Below, piece after piece: positions 21,454 to 32,609 of a DNA stretch of 64,000 nt. This stretch comes from Volutella citrinella (taxonomy: Eukaryota; Ascomycota; Sordariomycetes; Hypocreales; Nectriaceae): the NCBI GenBank assembly GCA_034401135.1, contig JAWZSP010000005.1, positions 248,001 to 312,000 on the forward strand. Reading direction: 5' to 3'. Made by a program: the position numbers and the translations under genes. The number at the start of each line of letters is the position of its first letter. Positions within the stretch are counted from its first letter, which is position 1. The notes under the pieces were generated by a model. It was not told where the DNA came from and did no database searches. It saw nothing but the letters and a program-made list of their open reading frames with translations.

Positions 21454-23656
21454 ATGGACCTGCGGAGGGAGCAGGAGGAGTCTGCGGCGGGATACCGGCC
21501 AGTGCAGCGCATCGGCCTGGCCTGCTTCGAGTGTCGTCGCAAGAAGTCGCGGTGCAGCGGCCACACTCCCCAGTGCGCCCATTGCCGGCGGCTCAACAAA
21601 GGTTCGGGTGACGCGGCTTAGCTCTAACTCGTCGGAAAGATTCATTGCTGACGCTGGCAGTCTGTCGGTATCCTCCCAGCGCGGCACGGAAGCAGTCGCA
21701 AGGTCATGCGCAACCAGATCAAAATGACCCAGCAACGACGCCGACATCTTCTGCCGTCCCAACACCATCCACCAACGAATCCAATCAAGAGACCATCGCC
21801 GCCTTATCTGATCGGCTCAGTCGCATGGAGGCGATACTAATGGAACTTCATAGTCACATCATTCCGTCGGGAAGGGCCGATGGTCGAAGACCATCAATAA
21901 GTCCTCCCACCCACGCCGAGCATGCCAATGTGCCACCATCTCCATCGGCCGCCTCAAAGGAAGTCATCAATACCGGGACTCCACTAGCTCTCCTCCCACG
22001 AGACTTGCTCATGAGCTGCATCGATGACTTCTTCCGCTACTCGCACAACCAGCCATACTCCTTCTTCAACGAGGCCAGCTTCCGCAGCAAGCTGGAGCGC
22101 GGGCTTGTGCCTGATCATCTGGTCCTCGCCGTCCTCGCCACCTGCGTTCGCTTCTCTACCAATCCATATTTCGGCAATCTGAATCAGACGTCCGAAGACT
22201 ATGCCGACCGCTCGTGGAAAGCCATTGTAACCGGCTTCCTGGCTCGCAACGAGGCTGCCAACATACAGACAGTGCAGACAATCACCTTGCTGTCCATTTT
22301 CGACTTTACAGGTTAGTTGCTGGACAAACAAACTCTGTTGCATTTGTTGTACTTCAGCACTGACTCTGCATCAATAGCCGGCAAGGTGCGCCACGGATCT
22401 GCCTGGGTCAAGATTGGACTCTCCGTTCGCATGGCCCAAGATCTGAGACTGATGATTGAGGACAACTCCAACATCGCCAAGGTCGAGCAGGAAGAGAGAC
22501 GTCGAGTATTTTGGTCAATCTACCTCCTCGACCGCCTCGTCTCGTGCGGACGCTACCGCCCTCCCGCGATCCTCGATGCCTCGTGCCAGCTTCAGCTCCC
22601 ATGCGATGAACCATCGTATCGTTCCGGCCGCTGGCAACCAACCATGACCCTAGAAGAGTTCATATCACGCAAGCCCCTGCCGCAAAGCGTGCATGACAGC
22701 CCACTCGCTCACGTCCTTCTCTTGTCCTACACGCTGGCTCGCGCTACAGGCTACATGCTCCAGCAGTTCAACGTCCGGAACCGCAACCCGCCGTGGGATG
22801 CAAACTCGGACTTTGTGTCGATTGAATCAGATCTACTCTACATTGAGTCGGCCGTGCTGCGCTCTAAATCCGCCTCTAAGGTCACAGAGATGCACCGCCG
22901 ACCCGACGGTTCACTTGACCAAGCGATGGCGGGACCCGGCGTTTATGCCATCGCCCTGTTTCATCTGTGCCATTGTTTCATGTACCATCCTTTTCTGTTG
23001 CGCCATCGAATCCGGTCATTCACGTCACCCCCATCGAGCTTCCTCTCTCGATCATTCTCGTCAGCATGGGAACACGCGTGTGCCATGATCGACCTGCTGA
23101 AGGAGGCAAGCGAACTCGGCATTCTTCTTCACGCTGCCTCCTATGGCTATTTCCTCGTTGTTGCCAGCTCTATCATTGGATTGCACTGTCAAAGCGTACA
23201 GCAGTGGAAAGTCGATGCTTCTGCTCGTCTTCTTGCGGAGAGCAATGAGCTCGTTCAGAAGATTGGGCTGTACTGGCGCAACATCGAAACCATAGTACGT
23301 TGCATCATTTTGCTTGTGTCGCTTGACTCTTCAGATCATTTTAGAAGCTTATGTTCAATATCTAGTCATCCTTTCTCCGGCATTTCGAAACTCTCACCCC
23401 CAACCTCACGAACCTAGCATCTGATGAGTCGCAATCGAACTTGACTGCAAGTGAAGAGGATTTTATGTGGACCATTGTTGACTACAGTGCAATGTCAAGC
23501 TCTAAACGCTTAGAGCAGCCCGCACAGGATGAACTGGTTCAATGGGATGCCCTCCAGTCCACCTGGCCCGCTCTCTTTGGAGCCACACCCAATGACTATG
23601 GGCTGAACCAACTTTCTTTGCCCTCATTTCTGGCGCAGGATATGGATATGGAGTAG
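21454..23656 (+). CDS. Zn2Cys6 transcription factor with fungal_trans domain, 4 exons
   Basis: Model: join(21454..21607, 21661..22311, 22378..23294, 23366..23656), 670 aa. The zinc cluster is C24-x2-C27-x6-C34-x6-C41-x2-C44-x8-C53. The sixth Cys lies beyond intron 1, whose branch site is CTCTAACTC. A predicted coiled coil follows (ETIAALSDRLSRMEAILMELHSHI), then the fungal-specific middle domain (DFFRYSHNQPYSFFNEASF, WVKIGLSVRMAQDLRLMIEDN, RRVFWSIYLLDRLVSCGR). Exon 4 is entered at a TAG acceptor at 23365, because the upstream AG leaves a stop in frame; it encodes FLRHFETLTPNLTNLASDE and the C-terminus. It is convergent with the next regulator, with only 144 bp between the stops. Target unknown. 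Confidence 0.9.
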
Positions 23657-23800
23657 ACTGAAAACATCAGCTCACGCTTTCGGTTGTATGGGAATAAGCT
23701 ATGAAGCAAGTTTGTTTTCTTCGTGACAAGCGACAACATCAAATTCTAGTAGATAGCCAGCTCGCTGTCCTCCATCAGCCCTCGCCTGCACACTGTCAAC

Positions 23801-26493
23801 TCAAGCGTCAACTACGGGCTTCAGTCGACTCAGTCCTTCAAAAACTTGCACCCAGTCATCTGTAGTCGAATCCGTCTGAAGAAAAGACATATCATCAGGG
23901 ACCTCGACGCTCCGTGGCTTCTCCATGCACATGTCTGCTCCAGATTCATCCTCGCAGCGGCCAAAGGCGATATCGAGGCCGTCCTCTGCCGCAACTAGAT
24001 CAAAGTTTGGCGAAAGATCATCCGAAATCTCCATCATGTTGTCATGTCGCCTATCTGGCGAAGGTGTATCATCATCGTCGCCCGATGATGACCCTTTGAA
24101 AAGTATCGATCCCAACGGCGACATGTATTCCGCGTGATCCGACGGCGGAGTAGGGACGTCGAGACCAACGCCCTGTGTTATGAACTCCGCTACGTGATCG
24201 TCTGTCAAAACGTGCTTGTCGTCGAAGAGGGCACTGCAAAACTCCGAATCCAAGGACTTCATTGCATGGCCCGCAGAAGAGTAGACTGGTCTCAATGCAC
24301 TGATGACTTGCCTGCACTGAGAGAATCCACGGAAGCCCGCCTTTCGGATTTCCTGGTTGGAGTGCCTCATATGTATGAGGTGGACGTTCATGGCAGTCGT
24401 CAGGGTAGTGACAGCCGTCATGGGAAGATATTTGTGTAGATCCAGGCTGCGAAGTTGATTTGCCATTTGCGTCATTCGGTGAGCGGCATGGCCAATCTGG
24501 ACACTGAGTGTGACTGCAGAACTGTGAAGCGTCAATGACGCACCAGCGGGGTCTAGGCGCAGGAATTGACACCGGCGCAAGGTGTGCACTGCCGAAAAGT
24601 ACAGCATGTGCAGAAAGCATTGCTGTACGACTATAGGTTCCCGCCCGGTTCCAGCCGCAGTTGAGGTGACACTGGTGTATTGGCAACACGCGGGTAGCGA
24701 CTCAAGCCAAGACACGAGCCTTTGGTTGAGCTCAGTGACCGAGATGGAGGATTCTTGGCCCTCTTCAGGTTGCAACGGCTCGAGGAATGCTTCTGTGGAC
24801 ACATTGCTCTTGATTTTCTGCGCGGAGGAACTCATATCGACAATCTTGCCAATGAGAATGCAGAGCTGCAGTTGCTGAATGCAAATCTGGGCAAGTTCTT
24901 CCTGCAGACCGTGATCCCGGATGAGCCTGCATGACTCAGGAATAGCCGCATTGTTTGGTGGAAGGCATCGCATGTCAAAGTCGGTTTTTTTAAGCAGTGG
25001 CAGGTTGGACTCAGTGTCCTTGATGCGAGTAGCCCTCTGCATCTCAAACGAAAGGAGACGATCCCGCATAAAGCAGGACCACCAGACGCGTCTCCGGAGC
25101 TTTCTAGACGCTGGCATGGGGCCCGCTGATTGTGTATCTTGCTGGAGGCCGAGCTTCTGCGCCAGACTGATGGCTAGACCCAGGTAATGCCAGCCGTCCT
25201 TTTCTTCACCAGGATTGCCATCCCAATACGTCATGAGAAGCAGAGCCTGGAGAATGGTGAACTCATCCGACTCACAGTCGAAGTCGTACAGCAGCTGTGT
25301 AGAAGTCTAAGTTAGCTATAGTCAAGATGAGAGCAACAGGCGAGGCAGAAATTCACGTACCCTGACTTTTGCGAAAAATGCTGTTCGCGCTGCTTTGCGA
25401 CTGAAGAAACCCTCCTCGCGAAGATGGCTCATGTCGACATACGAGGTTGCGGAAAACATGACGGCTTGGTACAACATGAGACTGACCTTGCCATCCAGAC
25501 CATCGCGGGAATTGACCTTTGTGACAAAGTCGAAAACATCCAACACGGGCATCGCTGGCTGGACGTATTCGACGTAGCTTTGGATGAGCGCAGTCTGGAG
25601 CGAAGTGCTCGGCAAGTCGAAGGCCCCTTTTCGTCGAAGGTACTCGGAATCCTCTGTACCCATTCTCCATGGCAGCGGGCTGATGAAGGACGGCCACCGG
25701 GACCGCTTGGAAGGGTTTTTGGCGGGGAGCGGGACATTACCACTGAAGTCCTCGGACTCCTCGGGGGTGAAACCATTCGTAGACATTGATGAGTACTCAT
25801 GGGGCTCGTCACATTCAACTACCGATGTATCCATCAGATTTGACTGCGTCTGCAGATGGAAGATTTGGTCATAAATGGTCTGGCCATTCAAGAATCTGGG
25901 AGCCGGGCTCCGGTTGGATTGGGATCTGATCAATTCTGTCGTGCTGAATAGAGAGCGTGGTCTGTGTAAGAGGCTGTCAGTTTCTGGCTAGGAATAGAAT
26001 GGTTTCAAGTGGGTGTCATTTGGATAGCGACTAGGGCTGTTCATGAATGCAACGATTCAGCGATGATGAGACTTACTTTCGACGCTTCTGGACAACACAC
26101 TAGATCAAAAGTTAGTGATGAACAGCATAATCTTTAGGTTTGTTAACTTACCTCGTGATTATCCCAACGGCAGTTCCCACAGGGGAATCTCTGGATGACA
26201 TCACATCGGACCTTTCTTGCTCGGCATGCCAGGCAAGCTCGGGAGGCACGCCGCTTGGGCACTTTCTGAGAGTCCTTTCCCGTGGCAGCCGAATCTTGCA
26301 TCTTCGGACTGCCGACGGTCCTGTCCGCAGCTACTTCACCGGATGGCTGCTTGGCGGCCATTTTGGTACGCTTGGAACTGAAGTCAGTGGATGGCTTGGC
26401 ATAAATATGTGGTCGCAGCGCAAAGAGGGCGACAGGGGGTGGCGCACCAGTTGAATCACTCGCTAGGTGGTTTTGTAGGGACGAGGTGCTCAA
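23801..26493 (-). CDS. Zn2Cys6 transcription factor, CTF1/FarA-like, 4 exons
   Basis: Model: complement(join(23801..25294, 25361..25961, 26077..26099, 26152..26493)), 819 aa. The zinc cluster RRASRACLACRARKVRCDV...CGNCRWDNHE-C (C87, C90, C97, C105, C108, C115) resembles the cutinase regulator CTF1 and the fatty-acid regulators FarA/FarB. So does the middle region (LLYDFDCESDEFTILQALLLMTYW, WHYLGLAISLAQKLGL, RRRVWWSCFMRDRLLSF). The sixth Cys is encoded by a 23-nt microexon. The C-terminal third is acidic and Ser-rich, like an activation domain. An internal ATG at residue 45 (MAAKQPSG) could be the start. Known relatives switch on cutinase, lipase and peroxisomal beta-oxidation genes when long-chain fatty acids appear. 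Confidence 0.9.
26077..26099 (-). other. 23-nt microexon carrying a zinc-binding Cys
   Basis: TGT GTT GTC CAG AAG CGT CGA AA, flanked by an AG acceptor and a GTAAGT donor. It supplies the sixth zinc Cys and the KRRK basic patch. Because 23 is not a multiple of 3, skipping it would both remove the Cys and shift the frame. Confidence 0.75.
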
Positions 26494-28629
26494 TTACGAG
26501 CGACCCACGATTCAAGGGAAATTAATAGACCGGATTCAGACCCGTGAATGATGGGGATTTAAAAGCTGATGAAAACGGATCAGTCCTGGGGGTCAGATGG
26601 ATGTGCCGGCAGTGCTGTGATCGGTCCGGCCGGTCCGGCCGGTCCGGCGTCCGGTAGTCCGTAAGCTCAATCTGGGGTAAATGTGGGGTGAGAGTCGGAC
26701 GGACGCGGGGAAGTTGCCACACTCGGGCCCATGGTGGTTCTGGCTGCCCTCCCGACATTTTCCATATCAGTCGACACGGCATCCTCCAATGCCACCCTCT
26801 TCCGTATCCCCGGGACGCCGTCTCTCCCTCCTAGCTCTACAGGCAGCCATCCGTTATAAAGCATCAATCGGTCCACTGTCAAACAAATGTGAACAAACGG
26901 CTGCTATTGGAAACCTCGATGGAATCGCAACGCTCTGGACACAAGCGGAACTGTCGCAGTGTTCAACGTGTCATTCGAGCCGATGAGTCAAATCCGCTGG
27001 TATCCGGCGATATGGGGGTTCGCCCTTTACGCTAACGCGGAATCAGTTCTTTAAAGATACGACGAAGTCATCAGGCCTCGTGATTTACCTCGCTTCTGTA
27101 GCATCAGAGCCCGTAAGATAGTACGGCATAGCCGGGTGCCTCGTTTTTTTTGGAGCTAGAGACCATTCTAGCTGCATGTAATAGTTGCTGGAACGCAGTA
27201 AACAGCGGAAGCATGCGTTGAGCTATTTCCAGCGTGTCAATCTATTGATGAGTGACCACCAGAGGCGAGTCTCTAAGACAGTGGCGTCGCTGTGCGAATC
27301 CTCGATAGGAATGGCAGGCCTCGCTATATGTGTGTCTTGGTTATATATCGAAAGCTAGAATAATCACCAAGAAGTTCTAGGTCAACCAGGGCAATAGCGA
27401 AACATGTCCGGAGAATACAATCTCAATGGAGATCATGGCAACAGTGTAGAGGCGACTGTTTCTGGATTGTCAGTTGCGGCTACGACGTGATTGACTTGAG
27501 TAGGTGCATCATTGCTAAGTCGCGAAGAAGCTATCAGGAACCCTTTAAAAAATGAATCACTAATTCAAAACAATACCCTTTAACCAAGTCTATTCTCAAA
27601 ACGCATCCAGCCATCATCGAGTAGGCAGTTCCTAGGGTCCTAATATGCCGCGCGTTGAAGCCGTCAAGGTCTTCAGCATCCTGTAAGCTTCTCCCGACTC
27701 ATTGGCGGTTGGTGGTTGCAATCGCTGGAAAGGAGATCTTCATGGCTGTTGCAAGAAACTGACTGTGTAACTAACCATGCAACTCTGCCGCCTCCCATGC
27801 AGAACCTCCACCCAAGAAGAAACCTCTAGTGCCGAGTCATCGTCTGAGCTAAGACTTTAGTCCCGAAAGTGTTCCAAACAGGGGGGAGATGGCTTTTATT
27901 GGCTACTAAATTTCAGGAATGCCTCCAATTCCTGCTGAACGCGCATTCAACGCGATTGGCCAGAAGACAGAAGCGGGGGCGGCACCGAGAGGCACAATTT
28001 CCCCCATCCTCCCCCCAACACCATCTCCGAATCTAGGCCTTCTAGAACGTGCCCCAAAACCTCGCGCAAATAATTTGGAGGCAGAGGGGTTTCCATGCGG
28101 CGAAAAACCACGTGGGACAGCCGCCACCCACAGTAGTTCGCATGAGGTCATAGACGCGCGGTTCGTTCCGGGGTTGAGCACCTTATTGCCACCCCGCCCA
28201 CTAGATGACGTGAGGCTGCATGTCGAGGAGATGGCAAACTTGACTCGGTTGAAGTCCGTGACGATGGGGCACTTTATCTATATTCTTGGCGGACGCCACA
28301 TCCATGGACTCGGATGCACTGGGGCTGGCACAGCGAGTGGCAACCTAATCCGTGAGATGGATTCCACGATGTCTCAGTCAATGGCGTTCTGTTTATTCTA
28401 CCACCAAACGATGTTTCATCACTCTTCAGGCTGTCAACTACTGCTCGCCACTTGATCGTGAATCCCGAGCTATATCTCACACCTCATCACGTTCATGGCA
28501 TGGCACGCATCACATGTCACTCAATAATCATGGCAAAAAAACTGTCCAGCATAACCATAATCTCTTCAATACTACCAAAGTGTTCAGTTTAGATACGTTC
28601 TGTTCAAATTTCCATGACTATTTCTTCGC
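26494..28629. other. Long gene-free stretch
   Basis: 2.1 kb. The CGG dyad lies at 26622-26654. From about 27.0 to 27.9 kb no frame exceeds 60 codons on either strand. A 178-codon frame at 27919-28455 has an equally open opposite strand and no recognisable domain, so it was not accepted. Confidence 0.5.
26622..26654 (+). promoter_or_regulatory. CGGTCCGGC tandem dyad, copy B
   Basis: Three consecutive 9-bp CGGTCCGGC units and a further GTCCGG, starting 129 bp upstream of the CTF1-like ATG. Bases 26630-26647 are the exact reverse complement of the dyad at 20915-20932. Confidence 0.6.
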
Positions 28630-30276
28630 TTAGACAGCGAAGCGGAAGCGAGGGCTCTTCTCTCCCATAGCCTCAATCTCCTCCTCAGTCTTGCCCTCAA
28701 TGAGATAGTCCTGCTTGCCCTCGTCGCGGAGTCTGTTCTGCCTCTTAAAGTGAAAGTGGAGGACGAGGTTCAGGACGAGCGAGAAGCAGAGCATGCCCAT
28801 GCTGGCGGCGTAGCCGGGCACGAAGCGAGGCGAGTCCTTGTTGGAGAACAGGAAAGGCGAGGCGACGCCAGACGAGTTTCCAATGGTCAGGTGCATGCCG
28901 GTCGAGAAGGCACGTTTGCCGTATCGGGGGTTGTTGGTGGGAACCCAGGCGAAGGCAATACCGGCACAGACGAAGATACCGACAGAGACGAAGAAGGTGC
29001 CGGCATAGGAGACGGCGTTGCCCTTGTTGGCGATCAGCATGCCGTAGCCGACAATGGAGGAGATGATGCCGCCAATGATGAAGAAGCCACGGTTCTGGGT
29101 CTTGTCGCTGAAGTGGGCGCAGATGATATAGACGATAGCACCGACAGCGTAGACGGGAACGGTCATGGCCTGGACCTCAGCGGAGCTCCACTGGCCAAGT
29201 CCCTTGATGATGGTGGGCAGGAAGACGACGAAGGAGTAGAGCATGGTCAGGCAGGGAAACAGGGCGAAGCAGTAGGCCCAGGTGGTCCAGTCCTTCATGC
29301 CGTCCTTGACGTCGTCCCAGACCATGTTGCGGAGGTTGTGGGCCCGGCCGACCTGCTGAGCATGGGCAGTGAGAAGATCGCGCTTGTCGTCCTCGGTGAG
29401 GAACTTGGCCGTCTCGGGGCTGTTGGGCAGGACAAAGGGGATGACGACGCCGGTGACAAGGGTGGGCAGGCCGTTGATGAGGATGATCCACCTCCAGGCG
29501 CTCCAGCCGGCGTAGCCGTCCATGAAGCTGATGCCGTAGGCGACGAGGCCACCAGCGACACCCGAGAGAGCGGCGGTGGAGTAGAAGAAGGCGATTCGGA
29601 GAGCCAGGCTGCTGCGGCCGTAGAACATGGACAGGTAGAGGACGACACCGGGGAAGAAACCGGCCTCGCAGAGTCCGAGCAGCAGACGGCAGGCGATGAG
29701 GCCGCCGAGGTTGGTGACGAAGGCGCTAAAGGTGGCGACGATGCCCCAGGCGAGGGTGAGACCGGCAAGGTAGCGACCAGGCTGCATCTTCTTGATGATC
29801 ATGTTGGAGGGCGCTTCGAAGAGCTGCGCGAGTCAAGTGTTAGACATGTCTAAGGCGACAAGGTGGTGGCGATGGGAACATACACAGTAGGTGACAAAGA
29901 GAATGGAGACGGCAAGCTGGAATTCCTCGCCCTTGAGGTTCAGGTCGCGCTCCATGTGGAAGAGACGAGCGTTTCCGATGTTGACTACAAAGCCATGTCA
30001 GCTAGATGTGGAGGAGGGCATCGTTGGCGATGGGGGCGGACCTCGATCCATCATGTTCATGAGATACACCCACATGACCATGGGAATGATGCGCTTGTCA
30101 AGCTTCTTGAGAATCTCCTTCTCACGAGCGGTGTCGACGTAGCCGCCGTTGGAAGCGGGAGCCTCCTCGAGCTTTTCGACTCGGAAGGAGTCAGTGTCTG
30201 AGACCTTTTGGCCAGAGATGTCCTGGGCATTCTTGTCATCAGAAGGCTCTGGGGCCTCGTTGGTAGGCGGCGACAT
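28630..30276 (-). CDS. MFS transporter, anion:cation symporter (Dal5/TNA1-like), 3 exons
   Basis: Model: complement(join(28630..29823, 29884..29984, 30042..30276)), 509 aa. A cytosolic N-terminus with the usual ACS motif (EKEILKKLDKRIIPMVMWVYLMNMMDRVNIGNARLFHME) spans intron 1. That intron has an atypical GTCCGC donor, but the join is fixed by DRVNIGNA. The rest gives TM helices 2-12, with FEAPSNMIIKKMQPGRYL, RLLLGLCEAGFFPGVVLYL and GWSAWRWIILINGLP as landmarks. Relatives carry allantoate, nicotinate, tartrate, pantothenate or other small carboxylates into the cell; the substrate cannot be told here. Very GC-biased third positions leave a 367-codon antisense frame open, which I treat as an artefact. 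Confidence 0.93.
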
Positions 30277-30882
30277 GGTCAAGGGAGAGATGAGTGTCGA
30301 TCTCTTGTCTGGGGAAGACTGCAAGCGCAGAGTGGAATCTGGGGAAAAGAAGGGGCTAGGAGATATAGCCAGGCAGGCGGGTCTCTGGTCTGTGTCTCTG
30401 GAGAGATGGACTGGGGAGCTAGAAAAAACAAAGAAGGGTCCGGATTGCCTCTAATATAGTCGCCACGTCGGGCGGTCGAAGGGACAGCGAGGTCAAGGCA
30501 GGGAAAAAGCCAAGGGGAAGGGGAGTGGTGGCAGAAAAAGACTGGACATTGTTTTCCGCGTCAGGACGTGTGCAAAGTCTGCCTGTGTCCTCTTTTTTCC
30601 CCGCATTCTGTGTAATTAAGCTAGCTACCAGTGGGTAACACGGAGCGTCGCATTGAGCGGCGCTCCAAGACATCCAAGCACTTGGCAGGCCTTCCCCAAA
30701 TCTTGATAATGGGGAACGAGCCAGTCAGGGGCCATCGTTTGTCATTCTCCGCACCGGAGATCGCTAGATGCATCTCTTGTTTGATCTATTTCTCCACAGA
30801 CCCCATAGCGCTTCCCCGCATGCCAAGTCCAGTGTGCCACCTTGGCTTTCCGGCTGTCATGGGGCAAAGCAAGAGGAGGGAA

Positions 30883-30895
30883 GGGGGGGGGGGGG
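30883..30895 (+). repeat. G13 homopolymer
   Basis: Thirteen consecutive G residues. Prone to length error and to quadruplex formation. Confidence 0.9.
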
Positions 30896-31759
30896 AGACA
30901 TGGGTGATGGGCATGCACGTTCCACGTTTTGCGCACGAGGCGGCATGCAGGCTACGCGATGAGACGGCCGACCCAAGAGTCAAGACGTGTGGTGGCCAGC
31001 GGCAAAGAGTCAGCATGGCCGAGGCGATAGGGACCTGGGTCGGTCGAAGGGAGCGGTGGGCAGACTGTTGCAGCGAGGTTTGCCGTCTCCAACAGGGCGA
31101 AGTGACGACGACGAGTGTCTTGGCTTGACATGACGGGGGCAGAGCCAAGAGCAGCAAAGACCAACACTGGCGAAATGGACGGCCTGGCATTGGTGGTCGG
31201 CTGAGGCGGCTGGGGGGGTCACTCTGGTGTAATTGCGACTTGGCTGTCTTGGCTGGCTGACAGTCGGCCTGGCAGACAACCACTCAGTGCTGCCAATACC
31301 AAGCAACCAAGCATTCGAGTTTCACGCGGGCCCCGGGTCGGTGCCACGGGTGGATTAGCAACCACCAGCGGGCGAGGTCGTGATTGGGGTAGACAGGGGA
31401 CGACACGAGCATCACCTTCCATCCTCGGACGCCTTGGCGCGTCAAGGCCCGGGCGCTTGGCGCTTGGCGGGCGCTTGGCAGCGTATCTTTGAGGGCGGAG
31501 CAATCTTGGGTTCCCTCGAGAGGTATTGGACGAGATGGGGACTCCGCTCCGCTGCTGGGTGCCAAGCGCGCCGTTGGTCGCCACGGATGAGCAGACTTTT
31601 ACTCCCCATCGGGCCATTGCATGACGCATTGGGGGGAGGAGCTGGTGCGTCGGCCCGTATGCGCTGCCCTGCAATATCATATTGGGGTTCTCTATACATG
31701 CTCGGGTAGCCTGATTGTCTGATGGCTTCTCCTCACCGCACGGGAGCCACACAATCACA

Positions 31760-31920
31760 ATCTCTCCGTGTCTCACCACTGACTCCCGCCCTCCCCACGT
31801 TCCCTCCGCGGAGCCCATCACGTCCGCCCCCCGTCTCGTCACCTCCTCTCTCCTCCCTCCTCCGCCTTTTCCTCTGTCGTCCTCCCCTCTCCTCTCACTG
31901 GCCGCTCTCCTCCTTCCGCT
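31760..31920 (+). repeat. Pyrimidine-rich tract
   Basis: About 160 bp almost free of A on the plus strand (CTCCTCTCTCCTCC type). In fungi such tracts commonly mark strong promoters or 5' leaders, yet no coding region starts after it on this strand. Confidence 0.6.
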
Positions 31921-32609
31921 GGCCCGTAGCCATACCCGAGGTCACTGCCGTCTTCTGGCTCGCTCTTGGCAGGCCTTCCCTTCCACATTGGGCCTACCCT
32001 CCGGTTGCCCGCTCATCACTGTTGCCTCCTCCACCTCCCGCTGCTTCTCCTCACGACGTAGCACACCTCCCGCCGAGTCGCGGGCGGCCTCCACCAGTTG
32101 CCTCTGCATCAGCGGCGGGATTGTCTGTACGACCTGGGCAACCTCTCCCTCGATACGGATGCGAGCTGGCTGAATGCAGCGTCCACTGCATGCCAATCCT
32201 TGGTCTGTTCTTTTACTACATGCGATATTGCTGCACAATTCCTCCATGCGTCCATGCAGTGTCCCATCGGCAAACACCAATGTAACCAACTGGTGCGCAA
32301 GTCGACGCCCAGGGCTCGTTCCCCAATCCCCCCGACTCTTGCATACCCACTGCACTGCACATCTAGCATGGCATAACACGTGGCGTGCGTGGTAAACCCC
32401 CCGGCCAGCGACATCAATCCCCTCATGGCAACTAGGCAAACGTAAGTTTTCACGAGATTCCCGTCGGCTAGGCCACTGGCCACTGGTGCACGGTATTTTT
32501 AGGCCAGCCCTGTATTTGCCTCACCCCAAACTTCCCGAGGACCCCAACACCATGCAAAATCTTCAGCTGGAAACCTCTCGTCTCATCAAAATGTCCTATC
32601 CTGCGGCCG

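Larger units (their letters stand above)
30277..32609. other. Gene-free GC-rich stretch with simple-sequence tracts
   Basis: 2.3 kb with no supported gene. It holds a run of 13 G (30883-30895), a GCGCTTGGC-type short repeat (about 31452-31480) and a long C/T-rich tract (about 31760-31920). Several overlapping frames are open on both strands because of base composition. Confidence 0.5.

Noticed and set aside
27919..28455. A 178-codon plus-strand frame
   Set aside because: Low-complexity Pro/Ala/Gly start, no recognisable motif, and the opposite strand is also open over 90 codons.
28750..29853. A 367-codon plus-strand open frame over the ACS-type MFS gene
   Set aside because: It is exactly antisense to the transporter and consists of Gly/Glu/Asp/Val-rich sequence, as expected from GC-rich third positions. 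No domain, and the opposite strand is a clear gene.
31219..31842. A 207-codon minus-strand frame
   Set aside because: Open because of base composition. No motif and no splice partner.
31722..32285. A 187-codon plus-strand frame
   Set aside because: It is the translation of the C/T-rich tract (Ser/Pro/Leu only) and has no domain.
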